Source of the DNA: Gammaproteobacteria bacterium
Lineage (GTDB): Bacteria; Pseudomonadota; Gammaproteobacteria; Ga0077536
Length of the DNA: 56,976 nucleotides
Assembly (NCBI GenBank): GCA_024235015.1
Contig: JACKNG010000010.1
Location: 1 to 56,976 of the forward strand
Direction: 5' to 3'
Part shown: positions 16,731 to 24,776 of the stretch, piece by piece
How positions within the stretch are numbered: the stretch's first letter is position 1
How the letters are laid out: every line of letters starts with the position of its first letter
The notes under the pieces: model-generated
The model's database searches: none
Told to the model about the DNA's origin: nothing
What the model saw: the letters and a program-made list of their open reading frames with translations, nothing else
Made by a program: the position numbers and the translations under genes

Positions 16731-17322
16731 GCTCGGCGGCTCGCTGGTGCATGCCGCGGAGCTGCGGGCGTGGCTGGCCGCCTGCGCCGCACCGGGCAAC
16801 CCGTCCTGCGTGGTCGTGATCGGTGGCGGGCCGGTGGTCGACGAGGTACGCGCCCTGCAGGCGACCTGGGCCTTCGACGATGGCCTCGCCCATCGCCTGG
16901 CGCTGGACGCGATGGCGATCAACGCGCGCGTCGCCGCCGCCCTCGAACCGCGCCTGCCGCGCATCGAGCGGCCGACTCCGGGCATGGCCGGCCCCGCCCT
17001 GTGGGTGCCGCAGCCGCCGTGCAACTGGCTCGCCCTGCCGGAGAGCTGGGCGGTGAGTGCCGACAGCATCGCGTTCTACATCGCCCAACGGCTCGGTGCC
17101 GACTGCACCTTGCTGGTCAAGTCGGCACCGCCGCAGGCGCTGGCCGCGGGGCCGGTGGCGGCGGCCGCGGCCGCCGGCCTGGTCGATCAGCACCTGCCGC
17201 GGCTGCTCGTCGGCAGCCCCGCGACCGAGCTGCGCCTGCTCGGGCTGGACGAGCACGAGGCCTTCGTCCAGGCCCGCGCGGCGGGTACGGCGCCGGGCGC
17301 GCGCCTGAGCGCGGCGGAGTAA
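16702..17322 (+). CDS. amino-acid-kinase-family protein (MfnE-like)
   Basis: 206 aa. Amino acid kinase fold: VVKLGGSLVHAAEL at the N-terminus binds phosphate, and VVVIGGGPVVDEVR is the second Gly-rich loop. Shorter than aspartate or glutamate kinases, it lacks a regulatory domain. In methanogens a protein of this family, MfnE, phosphorylates aminomethyl-furan phosphate in methanofuran synthesis, and the adjacent MfnF-like gene makes the same role likely here. It overlaps pabB by 29 bp and is the last gene of the C1 block. Confidence 0.83.
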   Translation: MPKSRLWVVKLGGSLVHAAELRAWLAACAAPGNPSCVVVIGGGPVVDEVRALQATWAFDDGLAHRLALDAMAINARVAAALEPRLPRIERPTPGMAGPALWVPQPPCNWLALPESWAVSADSIAFYIAQRLGADCTLLVKSAPPQALAAGPVAAAAAAGLVDQHLPRLLVGSPATELRLLGLDEHEAFVQARAAGTAPGARLSAAE

Positions 17323-17380
17323 AGTACGCCGCCGCGCGGCCGCTATCTGGCGTATTCCTTGGTATGCGTGGAGCGCCGAG

Positions 17381-18562
17381 ATGCGTCGCCTAATCGAACA
17401 GCTTTCCATCCGTCAGCAGATGTACGCCGTCGCCGCCTGCGGCGCGCTGGCCAGTGTCGCGGTTGCCGCCACCGCCGCCGCCGGGGTCGCGCCCGCGGTG
17501 TTGTGGGGTGGCTGCGGCGTTGCCGCCGTGCTGGTCTTCGCGGTCGGCCATGGGCTGGGACGGCTCAACGGGCGCCGCGCCGAGGCCGTGGTCGAGGCAC
17601 TGCACGCCATGGCCGGGGGCCAGCTCGCGCACAAGGTACAGCTCGGCGGGCGTGACGAATTCGCCTGGATGGGCGCCGAATACAACACCGCGCGGCGCAG
17701 GATTGCCGAGCTGCTGGGCGCGGCGGTCAACAATGCCACCAGCCTGACCGGGGCTGCCGGCCAGATGGTCGCGGTCACCGAGCAGACCCGTTCGCACGCG
17801 CGCCGCCAGAGCGACGAGCTCGAACAGATCGCGGCCGCCATGCAGCAGATGTCCTCCACCGTCGAGGATGTAGCCGGTCACGCCCATCGCGCTGCCGAGG
17901 CCGCGGTCGAGGCTGACGGCGAATCACGCAAGGGGCTCGAGGTCGTGATGGCTTCGCAGTCGACCATCGACGAACTCGCCGCCGAAGTCACCATGACCGC
18001 CGAGCTGATCGGGTCGGTCAAGGCCAACAGCATGAACATCGGTACCGTGCTCGACGTCATCCGCGGCATCGCCGAGCAGACCAACCTGCTGGCCTTGAAC
18101 GCCGCCATCGAGGCCGCGCGGGCCGGCGAGCAGGGCCGTGGTTTCGCCGTCGTCGCCGACGAGGTGCGCTCGCTGGCCAGCCGCACGCAGCAGTCGACGC
18201 AGGAGATCCACGACATGATCGAGCGCCTGCAGTCCGGCGCCAACCAGGCGGCCGAGGCCATGGAGCACGGTCGTCAGCGCGCGGAGGCCACCGTGCAGCA
18301 GGCCGGCGTTGCCGCCGAATCGCTCACCGCGATCGTCGACATGGTCAACAACATCCGGCGCATGAACGTGCAGATCGCCGGCGTCGCCGAGGAACAGCGC
18401 TCGACCGCCAACAGCATCAACATGAGTATCGAGAGCATCAGCAGCATCGCTGCCGAGACCTCGCGCAGCGCCAGCCAGCTGTCGTCGTCGAGTGACGAGG
18501 TCAAGCAGCTCGTCAGTCGCCTCGAGGGCAGCGTCGGTCGCTTCGAGGTCGGCGCGGGCTGA
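17381..18562 (+). CDS. methyl-accepting chemotaxis protein without a periplasmic sensor domain
   Basis: 393 aa. Two closely spaced hydrophobic segments (about residues 16-36 and 39-58) form a membrane hairpin, followed by a HAMP-like linker and a long coiled-coil signalling domain. The highly conserved receptor tip is at residues 228-266 (IRGIAEQTNLLALNAAIEAA onwards). There is almost no periplasmic sequence, so it must sense internally, through the membrane or via a partner. No C-terminal CheR-tethering pentapeptide is seen. It is 58 bp downstream of the C1 block, but nothing in the sequence ties its ligand to C1 compounds. Confidence 0.93.
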   Translation: MRRLIEQLSIRQQMYAVAACGALASVAVAATAAAGVAPAVLWGGCGVAAVLVFAVGHGLGRLNGRRAEAVVEALHAMAGGQLAHKVQLGGRDEFAWMGAEYNTARRRIAELLGAAVNNATSLTGAAGQMVAVTEQTRSHARRQSDELEQIAAAMQQMSSTVEDVAGHAHRAAEAAVEADGESRKGLEVVMASQSTIDELAAEVTMTAELIGSVKANSMNIGTVLDVIRGIAEQTNLLALNAAIEAARAGEQGRGFAVVADEVRSLASRTQQSTQEIHDMIERLQSGANQAAEAMEHGRQRAEATVQQAGVAAESLTAIVDMVNNIRRMNVQIAGVAEEQRSTANSINMSIESISSIAAETSRSASQLSSSSDEVKQLVSRLEGSVGRFEVGAG

Positions 18563-18598
18563 GCGTGGCGGGAACCGCGGTCTCAGCGCACGGGGAAT

Positions 18599-18632
18599 AA
18601 AAAAAGCCGGTGGAGTTTGGGGCTCCACCGGC
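18599..18632 (-). terminator. Rho-independent terminator of nrdAB
   Basis: Read on the minus strand: GCCGGTGGAG stem, 7-nt loop, CTCCACCGGC, then seven T. The plus-strand arms are 18606-18615 and 18623-18632, with the A-tract at 18599-18605. The stem is a perfect 10 bp and ends 51 bp beyond the nrdB stop; it could also slow convergent transcription from the chemoreceptor gene. Confidence 0.92.
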
Positions 18633-18683
18633 CAATGCAACGCAACTCAGCTCCCATGCGAGGAGGTCTGGTCTAATGCCCAA

Positions 18684-19952
18684 TTAGTCCCAGCTGAGTG
18701 CGCCGCCTGTCTGGTACTCGGTGACCCGAGTCTCGAAGAAATTCTTTTCCTTCTTGAGGTCGATGACCTCGCTCATCCACGGGAACGGGTTGCCCGCGCC
18801 CGGGTACTGCTCCGGCAGGCCGATCTGCGCGCAGCGCCGGTTGGCGATGAAACCCAGGTAATCCTCGAACATCTTGGCGTTGAGGCCGAGCACGCCGCGC
18901 GGCATGGTGTCGTGGGCGTAGGCGATCTCCAGTTCGACCGCTTCGCGGATGATGCCAATGACTTCCTTCTGGAACGCCTCGGTCCACAGCTGCGGGTTTT
19001 CGACCTTGATCTGGTTGATGACATCGATACCGAAATTCATGTGCATCGACTCGTCGCGCAGGATGTACTGGAACTGCTCGGCGACGCCGGTCATCTTGTT
19101 GCGCCGGCCCATCGACAGGATCTGCACGAAGCCGACGTAGAAGAAGATGCCTTCGAACACGACGTAGAAGGCAATCAGGTCGCGCAGCAGGCGCTGGTCG
19201 GTCTCCAGGGTACCGGTGTTGAAGGTCGGGTCACCGAGGCTCTGGGTGAACTGCAAGGCCCAGGCCGCCTTGTTGTGCACCGCCGGTACCTCGCGGTACA
19301 TGTTGAAAATCTCGGCCTCGTCGAGGCCCAGGCTCTCGATGCAGTACTGGTAGGCGTGGGTGTGCAGGGCTTCCTCGAAGGCCTGGCGCAGCAGGTACTG
19401 GCGGCACTCGGGGTTGGTGATCAGGCGATACACCGCGAGCACCAGGTTGTTCGCCACCAGCGAATCGGCGGTGGAGAAGAAACCGAGATTGCGCTTGATG
19501 ATGGTGCGCTCGTCGTCGGTCAGCCCGGTGGGGTCCTTCCACAGGCTGATGTCCGCGTTCATGTTGATTTCCTGCGGCATCCAGTGATTGGCGCAGGCGT
19601 CGAGGTATTTCTGCCAGGCCCACTTGTACTTGAACGGCACGAGCTGGTTGAGATCCGCCTGGCAGTTGATCATCTTCTTGTCGTCGACGGCGATGCGGCG
19701 GGCGCCGAACTCGAGCTCTTCGAGGCCGGTGACGCCGTGATCGCCATCGAGCAGGTCGTCGTCGGCGGCGGGTGCGCGGGCCGGCGCGGGTGCGGCAGCG
19801 ACCGCAGCCGGCGGCGCCTCGCCTGCGCCGGCCTGTTCGGCGCGTTCGACGGCAGCCAGGGCCTCGGTCGCGAGCAGCGCGCGCGTGCTGGCGCTGCGCG
19901 CGGTGGTGTCTCCGGATTTGAACGGAGCGATGGGATCGTCCCAGTCGAGCAT
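18684..19952 (-). CDS. nrdB: class Ia ribonucleoside-diphosphate reductase beta subunit
   Basis: 422 aa. Holds the diiron-tyrosyl radical centre used by NrdA. Visible features are iron-ligand helices such as FEEALHTHAYQYCIESLG and LRDESMHMNFGIDVINQ and the C-terminal tail EYQTGGALSWD that docks to NrdA. The N-terminus carries an Ala/Pro-rich low-complexity stretch (about residues 33-65) before the conserved core. Start 19952 is preferred because AGGGGG lies about 7 nt upstream; another ATG is at 19970. The gap to nrdA is 50 bp and both share one terminator. Confidence 0.96.
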   Translation of the reverse strand: MLDWDDPIAPFKSGDTTARSASTRALLATEALAAVERAEQAGAGEAPPAAVAAAPAPARAPAADDDLLDGDHGVTGLEELEFGARRIAVDDKKMINCQADLNQLVPFKYKWAWQKYLDACANHWMPQEINMNADISLWKDPTGLTDDERTIIKRNLGFFSTADSLVANNLVLAVYRLITNPECRQYLLRQAFEEALHTHAYQYCIESLGLDEAEIFNMYREVPAVHNKAAWALQFTQSLGDPTFNTGTLETDQRLLRDLIAFYVVFEGIFFYVGFVQILSMGRRNKMTGVAEQFQYILRDESMHMNFGIDVINQIKVENPQLWTEAFQKEVIGIIREAVELEIAYAHDTMPRGVLGLNAKMFEDYLGFIANRRCAQIGLPEQYPGAGNPFPWMSEVIDLKKEKNFFETRVTEYQTGGALSWD

Positions 19953-20002
19953 TGTCGTCCCCCTGGTCATAAGCGATGGATCATCCGCGACCGGCGCCCG
20001 CT

Positions 20003-22900
20003 CTATTGGCAGGCTTCGCAGTCGGGATCGAGGATGGAGCACACCTTGGGTGCCTCCGCTTCCTCCGTGGTGGTCTTCTGGACGGCGTTCAACTTGCCGT
20101 CCGCCAGCGTGCTCTTCTCCACGTGCGTGGCGCCCATGGTGCGCAGGTAGTAGGTCGTCTTGAGACCGCGGACCCAGGCCAGCTTGTAGAGATTGTCGAG
20201 CTTGCTGCCCGACGGTTCGGCCATGTAGAGGTTCAGCGACTGCGCCTGGTCGATCCACTTCTGGCGGCGCGAGCCGGCCTCGACCAGCCAGCGCGGATCG
20301 ATTTCGAAGGCGGTGGCGTAGAGCTGCTTGAGATCGGCCGGGATGCGGTCGATCTGGGCCACGCTGCCGTCGTAGTACTTGAGATCGTTGACCATGACCT
20401 CGTCCCACAAGCGGCGGGTCTTGAGGTCTTCGACCAGGTACATGTTGACCACGGTGAAGTCACCCGACAGGTTGGCCTTCACGTAGAGGTTCTGGTAAGT
20501 CGGTTCGATCGACTGGCTGACCCCGCAGATGTTCGAGATCGTCGCCGTCGGCGCGATCGCCATGCAGTTCGAGTTGCGCATGCCGACCGTGGTGACGCGC
20601 TCGCGCAGCGATGCCCAATCGAGGGTTTCACCGCGATCCATCTCGAGGTAACCGCCGCGACCTGCGGCGAGCAGTTCGACCGAGTCGAGCGGCAGGATGC
20701 CCTTGCTCCACAGCGAGCCCTCGAAGCTCGGGTAGGTGCCGCGCTCGGCCGCGAGGTCGGTCGAGGCCTTGATGGCGTAGTAGCTGACGGCCTCCATCGA
20801 GGTGTCGGCGAAGGCGACGGCGTCCTGCGAGGCGTAGGGCAGGCGCAGGCGGTAGAGCGCGTCCTGGAAGCCCATGATGCCGAGCCCGACCGGGCGGTGG
20901 CGCAGGTTGGCCGCGCGCGCCGTCGGCACGCTGTAGTAGTTGTAGTCGATGACGTTGTCGAGCATGCGCATGGCGATGCCGACGGTGTGCTCGAGCTTGG
21001 CGAGATCCAGGCCGTCCGGTCCGACGTGCTGGGCGAGATTGATCGAGCCCAGGTTGCACACGGCGATTTCCTGGCCGGGCGAGGTGTTGAGGGTGATCTC
21101 GGTGCACAGGTTCGAGCTGTGCACGACGCCGGCGTGCTGCTGCGGCGAGCGCAGGTTGGCCGCATCCTTGAACGTGATCCAGGGATGGCCCGTCTCGTAG
21201 AGCATGGCGAGCATCTTGCGCCACAGGTCGACCGCGCGCATGCGCTTGAAGTTGCGGATCTCGCCGCGCTCGGCCTTGCCCTCGTAGCCCGTGTAGAGGG
21301 CCTCGAAGTCGGCGCCGATGGCGTCGTGCAGGTCGGGGACCTCGTCGGGCGAGAACAGCAGCCACTGGCCGTCCTCGACGACGCGCTTCATGAACAGGTC
21401 GGGCACCCAGTTGGCGGTGTTCATGTCGTGGGTGCGGCGGCGGTCGTCGCCGGTGTTCTTGCGCAGGTCGAGGAATTCCTCGATGTCGCGATGCCAGGTC
21501 TCGAGGTAGGCGCACATCGCGCCCTTGCGCTTGCCGCCCTGGTTGACCGCGACGGCGGTGTCGTTGGCGACCTTGAGGAAGGGCACCACGCCCTGCGACT
21601 TGCCGTTGGTGCCCTTGATGTGCGCGCCCATGCCGCGCACCGGCGTCCAGTCGTTGCCCAGACCGCCGGCGAACTTCGACAACAGGGCGTCGTCACGGAT
21701 GGCGCTGAAGATGCCGTCGAGGTCGTCGGGCACCGAGGTCAGGTAGCACGACGACAGCTGCGGGCGCAGCGTGCCGGAGTTGAACAGGGTCGGCGTCGAG
21801 CTCATGAAGTCGAAGGTCGAGAGCAGGTCGTAGAACCTGATGGTCCATGCCTCGGGTTCGATTTCGTTGATCGCGAGCCCCATCGCCACGCGCATGAAGA
21901 ACGCCTGTGGCAGTTCGAAACGGGTGCCACCACTCTGCAGGAAATAGCGGTCGTAGAGGGTCTGCAGGCCGAGGTAGTTGAAGTTGAAATCGCGCTCCGG
22001 CTTGATTGCCTCGCCGAGGCGCTTGAGGTCGTAGTTGCCGAGGCGCGGATCCATCAGCTCGAGATCGATGGCGCGCTTGACGTAGCCCTCGAAGTAGAGC
22101 GGATAGCGCTCGGTCATCTCTTCCTGCGTGGCTTCGTCCTTGCGGTTGGTGACGAAGCTCAGCGCCTCGTGGCGCAGGGTGTCGAGGAGCAGGCGGGCGG
22201 CGACGTAGGTGTAGTTCGGTTCACGCTCGATGAAGGTCCGCGCGCCCATGGTGGCGGCCTTGGCGACGTCGGCCTCGGCGACGCCGTCGAACAGCGAACG
22301 CACCGTTTCGTCGAGGATCGCGGCCGGGTTGGTGCCGTCGATACCGGTACAGGCTTCCTCGATGACCTTGCGCAGGCGGGCCTCGTCGAGCGGGGCGGTA
22401 CTGCCGTCGGCACGGGTCACGTCGAGCGCGGACACGGCGCGGGCCTGCGGCGCGCGCGCCGCCTCGACAGCCTTGCGCTCGCGCGCACGTTCCTCGCGGT
22501 AGAGCACGTAGGAGCGGGCGACCTTGTGTTCGCCGGCACGCATCAGGGCCAGCTCGACGTGGTCCTGGATGTCCTCGATGTGGACCGCGCCGCCGGTGGG
22601 CACGCGCCGCGTGACCGCTCCGATGACCTGGTCGGCGAGTTCCTCGACCAGGCGATGGATGCGGGTCGAGGCAGCGGCATTGCCACCCTCGACGGCGAGA
22701 AAGGCCTTGGTCACGGCAACCTTGATCTTGTTGCCATCGAAGGCGGTGACCTTGCCGTTGCGGCGGATGACGCGGACGGTGTCGGGCGCGGTGGCGGCGA
22801 TCTCGGCGTTGCTCTCGGCGGCACTGCGTTGCGTGTCGGCCGTCGAAGCGGTCGCTGCGGGCGCGTAATCGCTGTGCGCGACGGCGTGGTCGGTTTCCAT
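20003..22900 (-). CDS. nrdA: class Ia ribonucleoside-diphosphate reductase alpha subunit
   Basis: 965 aa. Reduces ribonucleoside diphosphates for DNA synthesis. An N-terminal ATP-cone (RRNGKVTAFDGNKIKVAV, about residues 46-135) gives allosteric activity control. The catalytic core includes GTLRPQLSSCYL, with a redox-active Cys near residue 384, and the NLCTEITLNTSPGQEIAVCN segment. The C-terminal redox pair is in DCEACQ. The leader before the cone is a 40-residue low-complexity stretch. Two NrdR-like boxes lie 88-135 bp upstream, suggesting control by NrdR. Confidence 0.97.
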   Translation of the reverse strand: METDHAVAHSDYAPAATASTADTQRSAAESNAEIAATAPDTVRVIRRNGKVTAFDGNKIKVAVTKAFLAVEGGNAAASTRIHRLVEELADQVIGAVTRRVPTGGAVHIEDIQDHVELALMRAGEHKVARSYVLYREERARERKAVEAARAPQARAVSALDVTRADGSTAPLDEARLRKVIEEACTGIDGTNPAAILDETVRSLFDGVAEADVAKAATMGARTFIEREPNYTYVAARLLLDTLRHEALSFVTNRKDEATQEEMTERYPLYFEGYVKRAIDLELMDPRLGNYDLKRLGEAIKPERDFNFNYLGLQTLYDRYFLQSGGTRFELPQAFFMRVAMGLAINEIEPEAWTIRFYDLLSTFDFMSSTPTLFNSGTLRPQLSSCYLTSVPDDLDGIFSAIRDDALLSKFAGGLGNDWTPVRGMGAHIKGTNGKSQGVVPFLKVANDTAVAVNQGGKRKGAMCAYLETWHRDIEEFLDLRKNTGDDRRRTHDMNTANWVPDLFMKRVVEDGQWLLFSPDEVPDLHDAIGADFEALYTGYEGKAERGEIRNFKRMRAVDLWRKMLAMLYETGHPWITFKDAANLRSPQQHAGVVHSSNLCTEITLNTSPGQEIAVCNLGSINLAQHVGPDGLDLAKLEHTVGIAMRMLDNVIDYNYYSVPTARAANLRHRPVGLGIMGFQDALYRLRLPYASQDAVAFADTSMEAVSYYAIKASTDLAAERGTYPSFEGSLWSKGILPLDSVELLAAGRGGYLEMDRGETLDWASLRERVTTVGMRNSNCMAIAPTATISNICGVSQSIEPTYQNLYVKANLSGDFTVVNMYLVEDLKTRRLWDEVMVNDLKYYDGSVAQIDRIPADLKQLYATAFEIDPRWLVEAGSRRQKWIDQAQSLNLYMAEPSGSKLDNLYKLAWVRGLKTTYYLRTMGATHVEKSTLADGKLNAVQKTTTEEAEAPKVCSILDPDCEACQ

Positions 22901-22987
22901 AGCCCCTCCTCGGATTGCACGGGTCCCGGCAGCCGTTGCGGCGGCGGGACGTTCTTATTCGAGCTGTAGTGAAGCGACGTTATAGCG

Positions 22988-23035
22988 CCACAACAGGATG
23001 TGGGTCAAGGCGTATGACACCACAAGATGATGTGT
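22988..23035 (-). promoter_or_regulatory. tandem NrdR boxes upstream of nrdA
   Basis: Two related 16-mers, CCACAACAGGATGTGG (22988-23003) and CCACAAGATGATGTGT (23020-23035), begin exactly 32 bp apart, three helical turns, as known for NrdR box pairs upstream of ribonucleotide reductase genes. The second matches the reverse-oriented NrdR consensus at 12 of 16 positions as I know it. A third partial copy (ACATATTGTGTGG, 23036-23048) overlaps the end. The nrdR gene itself is not in the window. Confidence 0.75.
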
Positions 23036-23175
23036 ACATATTGTGTGGAAGTCGGCCTGCGAGGTCGAGCAGGTCGCGCGCAAGCTGGGGATAACTTCGG
23101 GTTTCCGCGCTCGGATCAGCGGCTTACCGACGTGCTACAGTCCGCGCCCCGGAGCCACCCCGCCACCGCCCGCCG

Positions 23176-23919
23176 ATGCGCCGCCTGCTGCACCTGACCG
23201 ACACCCACATCGATGCCGACGCGGCGGCGCGCTTCGACGGCATGGACACCCGCGCGAGCTTCGCCCGGACCCTGGCCGCGGCCCGCGCCGAGGGCGCCCA
23301 CGGCCTCGTCCTGGGCGGCGACCTGAGCATGGACGGCAGCGCGGCCTCCTACCGCTGGCTGGCTGCCCAGCTGGCCACGCTCGATCTGCCGTGGTGGGCC
23401 GTGCCCGGCAATCACGACGACCCGCAGGCCTGGCCGGGCACCGGGGGCAGCGCCTTCGGTGTCCTGCCGCGGATAGTGGCGCTGTCGCCCTGGCGCCTGC
23501 TGCTGCTGTCGACGCGCGTCGCCGGTGAGCCCGGCGGCCTGCTCGGCGCGGCGCAGCTCGAGTGGCTGGGCCAGGCCCTGGCCACGGCGCACGCGGGCTA
23601 CGACCTCGTCGTCATGCACCATCCGCCGCTCGCCGTCGACAGCCCCTGGATCGATGCCATGGGCCTGGCCGACGCGGCCGGCTTCTGGGACTGCCTGGCG
23701 CGGCCGCACCGCGTCCGCGCAGTGATCTGCGGCCACGTCCACCAGGTCTTCGAGCGCGTGCGTGGGCCGTTGCGCGTGTTGACCACGCCGTCGACCTGCG
23801 TGCAATTCCTGCCGCGTGCACGGCGTTACGCGACCGATCCGCGGGCGCCGGCCTACCGCGTACTCGATCTCGGCGACGACGGCAGCCTCGCCACGCGTGT
23901 CGCGCGCGTCGGGGCCTAG
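23176..23919 (+). CDS. metallophosphoesterase, CpdA-like (3',5'-cyclic AMP phosphodiesterase family)
   Basis: 247 aa. All metallophosphoesterase motifs are present in order: HLTDTHI, GGDLSMDG, VPGNHDD, VMHHPPL and CGHVHQ, giving a dinuclear metal site. The C-terminal TTPSTCVQFLP segment is characteristic of the CpdA group, which hydrolyses cAMP. Substrate specificity cannot be proven from motifs. It is divergent from nrdA with a 275 bp gap holding the NrdR boxes, and convergent with tsaB. Confidence 0.85.
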   Translation: MRRLLHLTDTHIDADAAARFDGMDTRASFARTLAAARAEGAHGLVLGGDLSMDGSAASYRWLAAQLATLDLPWWAVPGNHDDPQAWPGTGGSAFGVLPRIVALSPWRLLLLSTRVAGEPGGLLGAAQLEWLGQALATAHAGYDLVVMHHPPLAVDSPWIDAMGLADAAGFWDCLARPHRVRAVICGHVHQVFERVRGPLRVLTTPSTCVQFLPRARRYATDPRAPAYRVLDLGDDGSLATRVARVGA

Positions 23920-23983
23920 GGCGCCGCCGGACGGGTGATGGCAGGTGTCCGCGCGCGGCGCGGACCAGTGCCGTGGCGCGGGC

Positions 23984-24643
23984 TCAGTCGACTGCCCCGC
24001 GCAGGTAGAGCGGGCGCGCCGTGCCGGCGCGACCGCCGTGGCCGGCGGCGAGTTCGCGCTGCGCGAGGGTGGCGACGTCGAGCGCCATCGGCAGGCTGTC
24101 CGCCGCGCGCGGCAGGGCTGCCACGGCCGCGGCGAAACGCGCGCCATAGACGTCCCACGCATTGCCGGCCGCGAGCCAGTCGGCGCCGCCCGGCAGCACC
24201 AGGTCCTCGGCCGCCATCACGGCGTCGTCGCTGAGGCGCGCCACGGCCGTGTCGCCGACCTCGAACGTGGCGGCGTAGATCGCCTCGCGGCGGGCGTCGA
24301 GCGCGGCGACGACGCGGCCGCGGTGACCGCGGCGCCGCGCCCCTTCGGCCAGGGTGGCCAGGCTCGACACGGCGATGACCGGCAGGTCCCGCGGCAGGGC
24401 GATGCCCTGGGCGAGGGTCGCGGCGATGCGCACGCCGGTGAACGAACCGGGGCCGTGCCCGAAGGCCACCGCGTCGACGGCGTCGCGCGCGATGCCGGCG
24501 TCGCCGAGACAGGCGTCGAGGGCATCGAAGATCAAGGCGGTGTGTTCGCGCGGCGCCACGTGGTGGCGGCTGAAGCTGCCGTCGGCGGTGAGCAGGGCCA
24601 CGGAGCAGGCGGCGGTGGCGGTTTCGAGCGCGAGCAAGTTCAC
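23984..24643 (-). CDS. tsaB: tRNA threonylcarbamoyladenosine biosynthesis protein TsaB
   Basis: 219 aa from GTG 24643. Partner of TsaD in t6A37 tRNA modification. Signatures are LLALETATAACSVALL at the N-terminus, then VDAVAFGHGPGSFTGVRIA and VIAVSSLATLA. The frame is open upstream to 24802, but GTG 24643 places the ALETA motif at residue 4 as in the family; no strong Shine-Dalgarno is seen. It is divergent from lolC with a 133 bp gap. Confidence 0.93.
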   Translation of the reverse strand: MNLLALETATAACSVALLTADGSFSRHHVAPREHTALIFDALDACLGDAGIARDAVDAVAFGHGPGSFTGVRIAATLAQGIALPRDLPVIAVSSLATLAEGARRRGHRGRVVAALDARREAIYAATFEVGDTAVARLSDDAVMAAEDLVLPGGADWLAAGNAWDVYGARFAAAVAALPRAADSLPMALDVATLAQRELAAGHGGRAGTARPLYLRGAVD

Positions 24644-24762
24644 GGCTATCAGGACGTGCGGGAGGGGCGCATTATCGCCGAAGTGCGTGGCCGGCGCTGC
24701 GGGTGACACAGCGCGCGAGGAGCGGGCCGCGGGCGTGGCGCGTTGCGTCGACGGCGACGCCC

Positions 24763-24768
24763 TATAAT
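24763..24768 (+). promoter_or_regulatory. candidate -10 box immediately before lolC
   Basis: A perfect TATAAT ends 8 bp before the lolC ATG at 24777, so a transcript from it would start at or next to the start codon (leaderless). TTGCGT at 24743-24748 is a possible -35 but only 14 bp away. The lolC start is firm from family alignment, so the element is either a leaderless promoter or chance. Confidence 0.35.
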
Positions 24769-24776
24769 GCCGCGCC

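Noticed and set aside
19976..22969. Plus-strand open frame of nearly 1,000 codons opposite nrdA
   Set aside because: Antisense shadow of nrdA with no recognisable domain; nrdA is unambiguous.
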